31,531 nucleotides of DNA, from IMG/VR virus record IMGVR_UViG_3300003702_000047, positions 1-31,531 of that record; one strand, written 5' to 3'. The stretch is from a virus. The notes below the pieces were generated by a model. That model was not told the DNA's origin and searched no databases. It saw only the letters and a list, made by a program, of their open reading frames with translations. A program made the position numbers and the translations under genes. Below are positions 1 to 7,385 of this stretch, in pieces (position 1 is the first letter of the stretch; every line of letters begins with the position of its first letter).

Positions 1-1
1 T

Positions 2-346
2 ACTAGTAGTTCTACTGCCACTACGATAAGTGGAAGAAGTTATGATGGGTCATGGAATGAACCTTATTGGTTATATGTAAACCACAATGAGCCTAGTTAT
101 ACAGGAGATTACTATATGGATGGGTATTGGGATGGATATGCTGTATGGATAAACTGGTCATGTGGTAACCCAGGAAGTCAGTTTGAGTATTGTTATATAT
201 TCAAATATAATCATACCTCTTGGGTCATACAACCATTAGAGCCTTCTAACGAATGGTTAGCAAATGCGTATAATGATAATGGAGCCTGGCCTTGGGAAGG
301 AACCTGGGCTGGAGCTATTCAATCTGTTGAAGTGAAAGGACAATAA
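2..346 (+). CDS. C-terminal part of a virion-like protein (5' truncated)
   Basis: The reading frame is open from the window edge to TAA at 344-346, so the gene starts upstream. The visible 114 residues are rich in Trp, Tyr, Ser, Asn and Gly, with few charged residues, and look beta-rich and secreted or virion-like (for example the segment YYMDGYWDGYAVWINW). No catalytic motif is recognised. The location upstream of the head genes suggests a tail, fibre or minor structural protein, which is inference from composition and context. An internal ATG at 116 exists but lacks a good ribosome binding site, and the upstream codons look like the same protein. Confidence 0.6.
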   Translation, partial: TSSSTATTISGRSYDGSWNEPYWLYVNHNEPSYTGDYYMDGYWDGYAVWINWSCGNPGSQFEYCYIFKYNHTSWVIQPLEPSNEWLANAYNDNGAWPWEGTWAGAIQSVEVKGQ

Positions 347-492
347 TGCAAGAAATATACACAGAATTAGGGTATCCGACAGTAATAGCGTCAATACCAA
401 TATTTGTGAGGATACAGATTGAAAGTTTTATGGGCTGTCACATTAGTAATTGGCTTGGGTATTTTCCTGGTCGCAGGAATGGGGGCGAATAA
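346..492 (+). CDS. small 48-aa hypothetical protein
   Basis: ATG at 346 overlaps the TAA of the preceding gene (TAATG) and follows an AAAGGA ribosome binding site, as for other genes here. The N-terminal half is hydrophobic (YPTVIASIPIFV). It overlaps the next gene by 74 nt in another frame. The next frame begins with a membrane segment, so these two could be one membrane protein split by a frameshift or two overlapping small genes. The sequence alone cannot decide. Confidence 0.4.
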   Translation: MQEIYTELGYPTVIASIPIFVRIQIESFMGCHISNWLGYFPGRRNGGE

Positions 493-838
493 TATGGAAT
501 GTATTAACGAGGATACACCAGAACCAACACCGATAGTTATATCCGTAAAACAGATCTATCAAGAGTGGATACCAATGCCAGGAACATCTCCTGGCTCAGG
601 AAATGGGTGGGTTAGAGCTAAGGAACTTAAGAATTTTGCTTATGAAAGAAGTCATAATGTATTAACAGATGCAGAATATGCTGTTATTGAGAAGGCGCAT
701 GGACTGCGAATGAGCATAGGAAGTAGATATGGAGAGACGCTATGGGGCTATGGCTTCCCCCCCAGAATAGATTTTAATACATTGTATGGAGGTGTGATAC
801 TCAAGAACGAGTGGTTACCTGAACGATTGCAACCATAA
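419..838 (+). CDS. membrane-anchored hypothetical protein
   Basis: A TTG start at 419 follows GAGGA. Residues 4-24 form one hydrophobic segment (VLWAVTLVIGLGIFLVAGMG), followed by an acidic Pro/Thr linker and a soluble domain of about 100 residues. The layout is a signal anchor with an exported domain. No lipobox is obvious and no family is recognised. The stop overlaps the next ATG, which indicates a shared transcript. The N-terminus is uncertain because of the TTG start and the overlapping 346-492 frame. Confidence 0.55.
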   Translation: MKVLWAVTLVIGLGIFLVAGMGANNMECINEDTPEPTPIVISVKQIYQEWIPMPGTSPGSGNGWVRAKELKNFAYERSHNVLTDAEYAVIEKAHGLRMSIGSRYGETLWGYGFPPRIDFNTLYGGVILKNEWLPERLQP

Positions 839-1062
839 TGTTTAAAGATAACGATACCTCTATGGGAGGATTTGTCTTAGAATGTTTTATTTGCGGCAGA
901 CTCCTAATCTTCCCAACCCATAAGGCAGAGTGTCTCAAGGATTGGCATAAACATGGTAGAGTTTGTTTAAAATGCTTATTAAGATGGAAGTTTTCTGATG
1001 CCCATTTGGAGGGATACATATTAGAAAGTGAAGTTATGGCCGAACACTATGGCATATTCTGA
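838..1062 (+). CDS. small zinc-binding protein
   Basis: ATG overlaps the previous TAA (TAATG). The 74 residues hold a CxxC pair (ECFICGR) and a second pair (VCLKCLL) about 25 residues later, a typical zinc-ribbon spacing. A histidine-containing stretch (HKAECLKDWHKHGR) lies between. The role is unknown. It is one of about twenty small CxxC proteins in the window. Confidence 0.6.
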   Translation: MFKDNDTSMGGFVLECFICGRLLIFPTHKAECLKDWHKHGRVCLKCLLRWKFSDAHLEGYILESEVMAEHYGIF

Positions 1063-1095
1063 TATTTTGGGGCATAATAAATAGGAGGTTTTATA

Positions 1096-1380
1096 ATGGA
1101 ACGAAAGTTGGAAACGTTATTTGATTTGGTAACGGGTACCCCGCCTAACGATAAAGATACTCCACATGTTGTAACTAATGATGCTGGGTTTGTGGTAGAA
1201 CTAGCCCAAGCTCAATGTGTTTTAACGACAACACGAATAGCCCATTGGTTACGGGGAAACGCTAGACTATATGACTATGCATCGGAATCTCAATGGGCAA
1301 GAGAATTGCGCCAGTTGGCTGACGATTTAGATTATTTAGCCCAGGCTCATTATACCGTAAGTGACCAGTATTTATACTAG
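1096..1380 (+). CDS. hypothetical protein (94 aa)
   Basis: A strong AGGAGG sits 10 nt before the ATG. The protein is mostly helical and soluble, with a C-terminal segment ESQWARELRQLADDLDYLAQAHYTVSDQYLY. No family is recognised. It lies 9 nt upstream of the next gene, consistent with an operon in the head region. Confidence 0.6.
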   Translation: MERKLETLFDLVTGTPPNDKDTPHVVTNDAGFVVELAQAQCVLTTTRIAHWLRGNARLYDYASESQWARELRQLADDLDYLAQAHYTVSDQYLY

Positions 1381-1389
1381 GAGAGTGAC

Positions 1390-2340
1390 ATGCCTATAAC
1401 TAAACGAGACGGTAAATGGTATTGGGGAAGTAAAGGCCCGTATAAGTCCCGTAATAAAGCTGAGGAAGTACAACGTGCTGCCTATGCTTCTGGGTATGGG
1501 GTACAACAAAAGATAGAAAAGATTCAAATGGGGGGGCGAATGGATGGAATTCAACGTCAACGTACTGTAGCGGAAGTACAGGAAGATGAAAAAAAGATAA
1601 AGAAACATTATTTGTTGGATGAAGCTAAAGGAAGTACCCAAAGTCCTAGAGGAAAATCAAAACCCCCCGCTCCTCCTGAAGCCCATTCCCATTCTCATAG
1701 TCACCATTTACACAAAGAAGATGGTGGTAGTGATGGTGACGGCCTTAGTGGGACAGTTTTTACATCTACTAATGCCGGTATTTTTAACCCAACTTTTGGG
1801 GAGAAGAAGAAGAAGAAAAAGTCGGGTGTTGAAAGATTACACGATTTTGTAACGGATAGTTCTCCAATGAAATTAAATGTAGAAAAACAAGAATGGTCTA
1901 GTACTGGTGGTCAATTCGGGCATCATGGGCCAATTAGAATTGATTGGACTAAACGTAAACCAGATGAGGAGGATGTACAGAAAGTGACAGAACACAAAGG
2001 TGAACAAAATCAGGATACCGTAGCTAAAGATGCTAAAGATAAACAACGTTCTGTAGAACGTAATATAGAGGATATTCAAGACGATGAAAAAGAAAAAGAT
2101 AAAATAGTGAGTAAAGCAGCATATGGTTTTGGGCCAATGGGAGGACAAGGTGATCCTCTTCATAGGGCTAATACTAAAGATATACTAAGTCGTAATCCTA
2201 GGGATGATGAGGGAGAAGAGGAGGAAGAACAAACTATTCCTGAAGAAGAAGAGTTGACACACCATTTGACTTATGGTAAGATGATGTTTAAATCGGCTGG
2301 ATGGGATAAAATATTTAAGAGTTTAATAGATGAACTCTAA
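1390..2340 (+). CDS. low-complexity structural-cluster protein with N-terminal WYWGSKGP motif
   Basis: The N-terminal ~36 residues (DGKWYWGSKGPYKSRNKAEE) resemble a short module that recurs in phage structural gene clusters. The remainder is low-complexity: a His-rich run (HSHSHSHHLHK, about residues 99-109), a lysine run near 138-143, long charged helices, and an acidic tail (GEEEEEQTIPEEEEL). This looks like an adaptor, scaffold or tail-assembly protein, or a metal-binding His-rich linker. Function is not established. The 3' end overlaps the next zinc-ribbon start by 11 nt. Confidence 0.65.
   Translation: MPITKRDGKWYWGSKGPYKSRNKAEEVQRAAYASGYGVQQKIEKIQMGGRMDGIQRQRTVAEVQEDEKKIKKHYLLDEAKGSTQSPRGKSKPPAPPEAHSHSHSHHLHKEDGGSDGDGLSGTVFTSTNAGIFNPTFGEKKKKKKSGVERLHDFVTDSSPMKLNVEKQEWSSTGGQFGHHGPIRIDWTKRKPDEEDVQKVTEHKGEQNQDTVAKDAKDKQRSVERNIEDIQDDEKEKDKIVSKAAYGFGPMGGQGDPLHRANTKDILSRNPRDDEGEEEEEQTIPEEEELTHHLTYGKMMFKSAGWDKIFKSLIDEL
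2254..2282 (+). promoter_or_regulatory. possible internal promoter
   Basis: TTGACA at 2254-2259, a 17-bp spacer and TAAGAT at 2277-2282 lie inside the 3' end of the upstream gene. The same -10 variant occurs at the promoter of the large noncoding RNA. It could serve the zinc-ribbon and phosphoesterase genes. Chance occurrence within coding DNA is a real alternative. Confidence 0.3.
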
Positions 2341-2611
2341 TTTTTGCCCCAAGTGTACCGGGTTCATGACCTTAAATTTCGACAGTGATTTAGTTTGTCT
2401 AGTATGTGGAGTAGTTTTAGTGTTAAGGAGGAAAGCAAAAGATGATACCAGAAATAGCAAAGGACGGAATAGTAAAAAGAAAGTTAGCAGGAGAGACATG
2501 GACAGCGATAGCAAAGTGGGTAGAACAAGAATTTGGGGAAGCCGTGCATCGAACAACCGTTCAACGTTGGTACGACAAGGAGGTGTCTTTAGAAAACATC
2601 AATCCAGATGA
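2330..2611 (+). CDS. zinc-ribbon protein with long out-of-frame overlap
   Basis: The first ~33 residues form a clear zinc ribbon: CPKC at residues 6-9, then CLVC about 15 residues later. After that the frame becomes Lys/Arg/Ser-rich and runs 170 nt into the next gene in another frame. Either the protein really has a basic tail encoded by the overlap, or the functional unit is only the ribbon and the rest is loosely constrained. ATG overlaps the stop region of the preceding gene. Confidence 0.5.
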   Translation: MNSNFCPKCTGFMTLNFDSDLVCLVCGVVLVLRRKAKDDTRNSKGRNSKKKVSRRDMDSDSKVGRTRIWGSRASNNRSTLVRQGGVFRKHQSR

Positions 2612-3755
2612 TATTGTACTAGATGCTATCGAAGATAGGATTAAGTTAGATAAAAAGTTAGCTACTTCTAAAGCCGAAGCCTCTTTTTATAAAAAGTTAT
2701 ACGATAAGAGTTTACGAGAATATGCTCAAACAGACCTCTTATCAGATATTATTCAAGGCTCTGTACCTGGATTTACTAAAGTTGAAGTCTATGCTAAGAA
2801 AACTAAAGTAGCTGGAGATACTCCACAGGCGGTAGTAGCCCCATTAACAGACACACACATTGGAGAATTTATAGATCTTGAACAGATGGTGGGTTTAAAT
2901 TCATATAATTTTGATATTTTTAATAATAGATTATATGGATGGGCTACCCAACTTGTAACATTAGTTGAGCTTAGACGCAATGCAGTCCCTATTCCAGAGC
3001 TAGTTGTGCCTATGTTAGGGGATATGGTTAGTGGTGATATCCATGAAGAATTATCTAATACGAACTTAACTAATTGTATGATGCAAATGATTAGGGGAGC
3101 GAACTTAATTGCTCAAGCTTTGATGTTTATAGCACCCCACTTTGAGACTATTAGAGTTCCGTGTGTGGTTGGTAATCATGGTAGGATGACTAGGAAACCT
3201 CCCATGAAAGATAAGTATATGGATTGGGATTACCTAATGTATCAATGGATTGCAGCCCTTTGCAAGAACCAATCTAATATTGAATTTCATATACCCAGGA
3301 GTTTTCTGACAGTCTTCTCTGTGTGTAATAGAAATATCCTAGCAATGCACGGTGATGCAGTATCAGGAGCGGGTAGTTTAGCTTCCATAACAAAAGTGTT
3401 AACTAATCTAAGGTCAGTATTACATTTTAAGAAGGGACTAGAAAATGAATTGGGTGAGGTTCCAGATGACATTCCAGCCCACTTCGATTCTGTAATGATT
3501 GGTCATTTTCATAGAGTAGATGAATTAGATATTGGTACAGGTTCTGCCCATATTTGTGGCTGCATGAAAGGGGCAGACGAATTTGCCATGACTAGATTGC
3601 AAGCAGTTACGAAACCTCAACAGATAGTAACGTATTGGCACCCTAAGTATGGTTATATAGGAAAGGAAATCATTTATTTGAATAAATATGATAATACTAA
3701 ATCGAAATTCAAGGATGAAATCCCCGAAATTTGGGTTAATAATGGGTATAATTAA
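2442..3755 (+). CDS. helix-turn-helix plus calcineurin-like metallophosphoesterase
   Basis: The ATG follows AGGAGG. Residues ~5-47 resemble a helix-turn-helix of resolvase or terminase-small-subunit type (LAGETWTAIAKWVEQEF then TTVQRWY). From residue ~130 all hallmarks of a calcineurin-like phosphoesterase are present: DTH (D137, H139), GD (D194), GNH (N245, H246), a His in AMHGD (H303) and GHFHR (H355, H357). These residues bind a two-metal centre in the family, which hydrolyses phosphomonoesters or phosphodiesters, including DNA. The placement among head genes and the DNA-binding-like N-terminus suggest a role on DNA in packaging or processing, which is inference. At 437 aa it appears complete. 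Confidence 0.85.
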   Translation: MIPEIAKDGIVKRKLAGETWTAIAKWVEQEFGEAVHRTTVQRWYDKEVSLENINPDDIVLDAIEDRIKLDKKLATSKAEASFYKKLYDKSLREYAQTDLLSDIIQGSVPGFTKVEVYAKKTKVAGDTPQAVVAPLTDTHIGEFIDLEQMVGLNSYNFDIFNNRLYGWATQLVTLVELRRNAVPIPELVVPMLGDMVSGDIHEELSNTNLTNCMMQMIRGANLIAQALMFIAPHFETIRVPCVVGNHGRMTRKPPMKDKYMDWDYLMYQWIAALCKNQSNIEFHIPRSFLTVFSVCNRNILAMHGDAVSGAGSLASITKVLTNLRSVLHFKKGLENELGEVPDDIPAHFDSVMIGHFHRVDELDIGTGSAHICGCMKGADEFAMTRLQAVTKPQQIVTYWHPKYGYIGKEIIYLNKYDNTKSKFKDEIPEIWVNNGYN

Positions 3756-3766
3756 AGAGTGTTACG

Positions 3767-3790
3767 TATAATAAGAATATATTTATTATA
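3767..3790 (+). promoter_or_regulatory. AT-rich dyad with TATAAT
   Basis: A perfect 8-bp inverted repeat (TATAATAA / TTATTATA) with an 8-nt centre lies in the gap before the gp10-like gene. Its left arm contains TATAAT preceded by G, as at 4583 and 9863. No TTGACA-like -35 is visible at 16-18 bp. It may be a late promoter needing an activator, or an operator. Confidence 0.35.
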
Positions 3791-3825
3791 CTAATAGAGT
3801 CTTTAGTATCATAAGGAGTTAGTAC

Positions 3826-4317
3826 ATGGCTGGAGTAACCTTAAAACAAGTAATAGAGCTGCTTTACAAGAGGCTTCCCCGTGATATTGGGAATGCTGCT
3901 CTAGAGAAGGCACGACAGACATGCCCTGTTCAGTCAGGAGACTTATATAGAAGTTTATATGTTGATATAAAGAGTGATGGTTTTGAATTGGGGGCAACTG
4001 TTCCGTATGCTTCAGATGTAGAAGAAGGGACTCAATCAGTTATGATTGCGGGGTCATACACAGGTAAATGGAAACGCCATAAAAGACGTACTAAGAACGG
4101 AACAACGACAGTTAGAGGACATACCAAGACTTTTGAAGGTAAAAAACCCGTATTAATAAATGGGGAGGTGGAACGGTCTGCCCAAGAATGGCGTACCCGT
4201 GGTGCTACTTCAGGTAGAGAAGGTACATTCTTTATGAAAAAAGCTGTAGAAAGCTCCGCAGTAGAAGTCATAAATAAATTTATGGCAAGTATAGGAGCTA
4301 CCAAGTCAAGAAGATAG
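3826..4317 (+). CDS. HK97 gp10-like head-tail completion protein
   Basis: The protein has the hallmarks of the HK97 gp10-like family: an N-terminal helix, then a segment A(R)xxCPVQSGDLYRSLYVD resembling the family's P(V)xTGxLRxS motif, a Gly-containing beta strand (FELGATVPYASDVEEGT, where xYAxxvExGT is typical), and a C-terminal helix after FFMKKAVE. Members sit at the head-tail joint or on the tail terminator. The length of 163 aa is normal. It has an AAGGAG site and is followed within 12 nt by the next gene. Confidence 0.8.
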   Translation: MAGVTLKQVIELLYKRLPRDIGNAALEKARQTCPVQSGDLYRSLYVDIKSDGFELGATVPYASDVEEGTQSVMIAGSYTGKWKRHKRRTKNGTTTVRGHTKTFEGKKPVLINGEVERSAQEWRTRGATSGREGTFFMKKAVESSAVEVINKFMASIGATKSRR

Positions 4318-4329
4318 AGGAGGTCAACG

Positions 4330-4536
4330 ATGGTAAATTTAAGTCAAGTTACCCCTGAACAAGAATTTATTATAGCCCGTCATTCTAGGATGGTGGGAAA
4401 AGTGTTAGATTTAATTGAAGCATCTATGCCTGAAGGAACTCAATGTGAGAAATTTAAGAAATTGGTTCAAGTTCCTATGTATGATTTTAGAAACGAAGTA
4501 TTAAAATTAGTTTCCTTAGGCATAGAAAACGAGTAA
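4330..4536 (+). CDS. hypothetical protein (68 aa)
   Basis: GGAGG lies upstream of the ATG. It is a helical soluble protein (TPEQEFIIARHSRMVGKVLDLIEAS). No family is recognised. Position immediately after the gp10-like gene suggests a minor head or tail component or a chaperone. Confidence 0.6.
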   Translation: MVNLSQVTPEQEFIIARHSRMVGKVLDLIEASMPEGTQCEKFKKLVQVPMYDFRNEVLKLVSLGIENE

Positions 4537-4582
4537 TTATATATAAACTACGGAAAACGTCCCATTTTTGTAGAAAACATAG

Positions 4583-4654
4583 TATAATAAACCGTGTAAC
4601 TATATCATAGTTGTGCGGTTTTAGAAGGTCGGAGGTGGCTTAGACCAACCTTCT
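4583..4654 (+). promoter_or_regulatory. putative late promoter and structured 5' leader of the capsid operon
   Basis: TATAAT at 4583-4588 is followed at once by a hairpin (AACCG and AACTAT at 4590-4603 pairing with ATAGTT and CGGTT at 4607-4620, loop ATC). A second inverted repeat follows (AGAAGGT 4623-4629 / ACCTTCT 4648-4654). A start at about 4595 would put hairpins at the very 5' end of the scaffold-capsid mRNA, where they could stabilise it. No canonical -35 is seen, so an activator-dependent late promoter is likely. The first hairpin ends in TTTT and could alternatively act as a weak terminator. Confidence 0.45.
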
Positions 4655-4690
4655 TAGGATATCATATATTATATATACTAGGAGGGTACT

Positions 4691-5530
4691 ATGGCAGACG
4701 ATGTTATCAATCGGATAGAGAAACACATGGAAGGGAATACATTGGCTTTGTCGGCTGTTGCTGAAGTCTTGCAGAAGATGGATGACCGCTTCATTCGTGA
4801 TGAAGATGTGGCATTCGCCAAGCAGGAGCAGGAACAGGCTGTAGATGAACGGAGTGCTATGGTGAAAGCCATTGCTTCTGAAGTCTATGGTATGATAAAG
4901 GGTGATATGGGAATGGATGTAGATGGAACGAAGGTACGGTCTGGTACTAAGATGAAGGGTAGGGGGGAAGATTCTGAATCTCCTGTTAACCCTACTACTA
5001 AGATTGCAGACCAGCAAGCTACCATTCAAGCTCAAGACGAAGAAGAAGACGAAGAGGAAGTAAAGAAGGAAGGGGATGAGGAAGACGAAAACAGCGTCAG
5101 AAAGAAATTTAACTTCGACAAGGAACACGATGGTGCTGCGGAACATCCCAAGGATGAGGAAGAAGAGAAAGAAAAGATGTATAAAGGCGATGACGAAGAT
5201 GAAGAAGATAAAGACCTAGAAGAGATGGCTAAGGAGCTTAATGCTTTGAAAAAGCAGATAGCGAATACTGAGTCTAATATGCAAAAGGCGGTGCAAGAAG
5301 AGTCGGAGCAGCGGCTTCGGAAGATGGGATTTAGAGAGGAATTGGGTCTACAAGCCCCCCAACAGATTAGCCCACTGGGAGTTGATGGTACTACGCCAAT
5401 CGTAAAGGGTAATAATACTCTTGATACGGTTGACCAGTTAGCTGGTATGTCTTACAAAGAACTGCGTAACCTCCAAGCCAATATTGAAATGGGGAATACT
5501 GATGGGGTACCAAGGGAATTACTTAACTAA
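4691..5530 (+). CDS. putative capsid scaffolding protein
   Basis: This 279-aa, very acidic protein lies directly upstream of the major capsid gene. The N-terminal ~75 residues are helical. The middle is an acidic low-complexity stretch (about 115-185, with runs such as DEEEDEEEVKKEGDEEDE). A coiled-coil region (about 180-215) leads to a C-terminal helix (TVDQLAGMSYKELRNLQANIE). Acidic coiled-coil proteins just before the capsid gene are commonly scaffolds. No protease domain is visible here; the protease lies downstream at 8309. Its GGAGG site and 14-nt gap to the capsid gene indicate co-expression. Confidence 0.65.
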   Translation: MADDVINRIEKHMEGNTLALSAVAEVLQKMDDRFIRDEDVAFAKQEQEQAVDERSAMVKAIASEVYGMIKGDMGMDVDGTKVRSGTKMKGRGEDSESPVNPTTKIADQQATIQAQDEEEDEEEVKKEGDEEDENSVRKKFNFDKEHDGAAEHPKDEEEEKEKMYKGDDEDEEDKDLEEMAKELNALKKQIANTESNMQKAVQEESEQRLRKMGFREELGLQAPQQISPLGVDGTTPIVKGNNTLDTVDQLAGMSYKELRNLQANIEMGNTDGVPRELLN

Positions 5531-5544
5531 AAAGGAGTCACACT

Positions 5545-6885
5545 ATGCCTAATCCAAGTCTATCAGAATATCTAGCACAGTCGCAGCGTGGTCTGTATCA
5601 GTCTGTATTCGGGCCTGAATACTTAATGAAACAGTCCTATTTCACTGTTGACAGTTCTACTGGTATTTTCAATACAACTTATGGACGCAAGGTGTGGCAA
5701 GCTTTGAACAACCAGACTCGCTTCTTCAATGCTATCCCAAGGGTAGTTTGGGGTAATACGGCTGGTTGGCGTGTTCGTTCAGACCGTGGTTCTGGACGCT
5801 CTCGCCCCGTTACTGAAACGGGCAGTCTCCCAACCGTGGATGTTTCCAATATTGAGACTATATCGAGCTTGCCTCGTATAGTTTCCACGACCTTCGGTGC
5901 TTCCGTGAAGTCCGTCTTCACGGCTCAGTTGGAAGGTGGTATTGGGGATGTTCTCGCAATGGAGAATGAGAACTCTCAGCTTGACCATATCAAAGAAATC
6001 AATGAGGAGTTGCTGGCTGGTGGTGCGTATCTCGTATCTGCTGGTTCAACGACTGCCTTCACCGTACCCGCTGCTATTGCCAAGCACTTTAAAGTTGGCG
6101 ATGCAGTCGGCATGAACAATGTCGGTACTGGATTCGACAGGACTTCTGGTTCTGTTGTGTCTGCGGTCAACACCTCTACTGGTGTTGTGACTGTAGCCAC
6201 GGGCACCGCTTTTGCCGATGGTGACCTAGCTTACATTTACACTCGTGCTGGGTTCACCTCTCTTGATGACGTTGTAGCAGAAGATGCTATGGTTGTCGGG
6301 GGCGGTTCTGGTGGAGCCAACGTTAGGGCTTACGACCTAACTCAGGCTGGTCGGACTGCCGGTGCTTGGAATGCTGCTGCCAGTGTTCAGTTGAACAGTG
6401 GTACTGGTCGGGCTTTGTCTCTAACTCACCTGGACACCGCTATCCAAAAGATACGGGAAAATGGTGGGGAGCCGAAGCTCATCCTCTTGGGCCACGATCA
6501 ATACTTCAACCTAGAGCGTTTGTTGAATTCCAACCAGCGTTACATGGGTCAGGAAGAGTATCAGGTTGGTGTGGGTTCTGAGCGAACCTTCCCAGGTACT
6601 CGTACTGGTTTGGTCTTGGCTACTTATCAGGGCATCCCCATCCTACCGGATGCGGATGTGCCTAAGTCCGTTGCATCTAATGATGGAGTCTTGGGTTCCA
6701 ACATCTACGTGTTGGATACTGACTACATAGAAATTGCAGTTGCTCAACCTACTCAGTATGTTGAGAACCGTGACTACTTCGCTGCCAATGCGTTGGTGGT
6801 GAGGGGCTTGCTCTATACAATGGGCGAGATGCGGTGCAAGAATATGTGGGTTCAGGCCAAGATCGGGGACTTGAACGCCTCCTAA
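5545..6885 (+). CDS. major capsid protein, HK97 fold (predicted)
   Basis: The 446-aa protein has the expected N-arm (YLMKQSYFTVDSSTGIFNTTYGRKVWQALNNQTRFFNAIPRV), a central domain, and a C-terminal region with DTDYIEIAVAQPTQYVENRDYFAANALVVRGLLYTMGEM, typical of phage capsid ends. Residues ~165-235 form a Gly/Val/Thr-rich beta segment (VSAVNTSTGVVTVATGTAFADGDLAYIY), which looks like an inserted surface domain. AAGGAG lies before the ATG and a strong terminator follows. The gene is visibly richer in G+C and C-ending codons than its neighbours, as expected for a very highly expressed protein. The identification rests on context and overall pattern, not a search. Confidence 0.85.
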   Translation: MPNPSLSEYLAQSQRGLYQSVFGPEYLMKQSYFTVDSSTGIFNTTYGRKVWQALNNQTRFFNAIPRVVWGNTAGWRVRSDRGSGRSRPVTETGSLPTVDVSNIETISSLPRIVSTTFGASVKSVFTAQLEGGIGDVLAMENENSQLDHIKEINEELLAGGAYLVSAGSTTAFTVPAAIAKHFKVGDAVGMNNVGTGFDRTSGSVVSAVNTSTGVVTVATGTAFADGDLAYIYTRAGFTSLDDVVAEDAMVVGGGSGGANVRAYDLTQAGRTAGAWNAAASVQLNSGTGRALSLTHLDTAIQKIRENGGEPKLILLGHDQYFNLERLLNSNQRYMGQEEYQVGVGSERTFPGTRTGLVLATYQGIPILPDADVPKSVASNDGVLGSNIYVLDTDYIEIAVAQPTQYVENRDYFAANALVVRGLLYTMGEMRCKNMWVQAKIGDLNAS

Positions 6886-6893
6886 TTTTTCCT

Positions 6894-6928
6894 GGAGGTG
6901 GGAGCCTGATGGCTCCCACCTCCTTTTT
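6894..6928 (+). terminator. intrinsic terminator after the capsid gene
   Basis: A perfect 13-bp stem (GGAGGTGGGAGCC / GGCTCCCACCTCC) with a TGAT loop is followed by five T. It ends nine bases after the capsid stop region. Confidence 0.95.
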
Positions 6929-6937
6929 GGAGTGTTT

Positions 6938-7111
6938 ATGCGAATTAATAGACCTAAGCACCCTACGTTAATCCGTTATGATGATAATGATAAACCTTTA
7001 GATCATTATAAGAAATCGACTCTACCTAAATTTGGCACTAATAATCCTATTATTGTATTAAGGAAAGTGCAACATGACCCAGATGAACAACCGGAAGAAG
7101 TCGTTGAATGA
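6938..7111 (+). CDS. small hypothetical protein (57 aa)
   Basis: An ATG follows GGAG by 5 nt just past the terminator. The 57 residues are hydrophilic (RPKHPTLIRYDDNDKPLDHY) and overlap the next gene by 38 nt. No family is recognised. The ribosome binding site and the filled gap support it as real. Confidence 0.5.
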   Translation: MRINRPKHPTLIRYDDNDKPLDHYKKSTLPKFGTNNPIIVLRKVQHDPDEQPEEVVE

Positions 7112-7370
7112 CGATGAGCTAGATGTCAAAGTTGCAGTCTATATGGAACGTCTGGATACTTATATACAGACTTCCACAGAATTAAATAGAACCTTAGTTG
7201 CTGGATTAGAACGAGTTAATGATGAATTGGATGAATTAAAACATTGGCGTACTAAATTTTATGGTGCCAAAACTTTAACCATGATGCTCTTTGCCATGTT
7301 TGCTCATGCAGGAGTAGTCCTAGCTGCGATAGTTGGTATCTTAACTTGGTATTCTAAATCCCCAAACTAA
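7074..7370 (+). CDS. XhlA-like coiled-coil membrane protein
   Basis: Residues ~15-60 form an amphipathic coiled coil (KVAVYMERLDTYIQTSTELNRTLVAGLERVNDELDELKHW). A single hydrophobic segment follows at about residues 67-90 (TMMLFAMFAHAGVVLAAIVGILTWY) with a short polar tail. This layout matches haemolysin XhlA-type proteins, which act at the membrane with holins in some phages. A holin-associated or tail-linked membrane role is inferred. AAGGAAAG lies before the ATG. Confidence 0.55.
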   Translation: MTQMNNRKKSLNDDELDVKVAVYMERLDTYIQTSTELNRTLVAGLERVNDELDELKHWRTKFYGAKTLTMMLFAMFAHAGVVLAAIVGILTWYSKSPN

Positions 7371-7385
7371 CATTAGGAGTCTTGC

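Noticed and set aside
4640-5146. 168-aa minus-strand frame
   Set aside because: It is the antisense of the acidic scaffold-like gene. Its hydrophobic composition reflects complementary Glu/Asp codons, and no ribosome binding site is seen.
6366-6581. 71-aa plus-strand frame inside the capsid gene
   Set aside because: It is fully contained in the capsid coding sequence in another frame, without a ribosome binding site.
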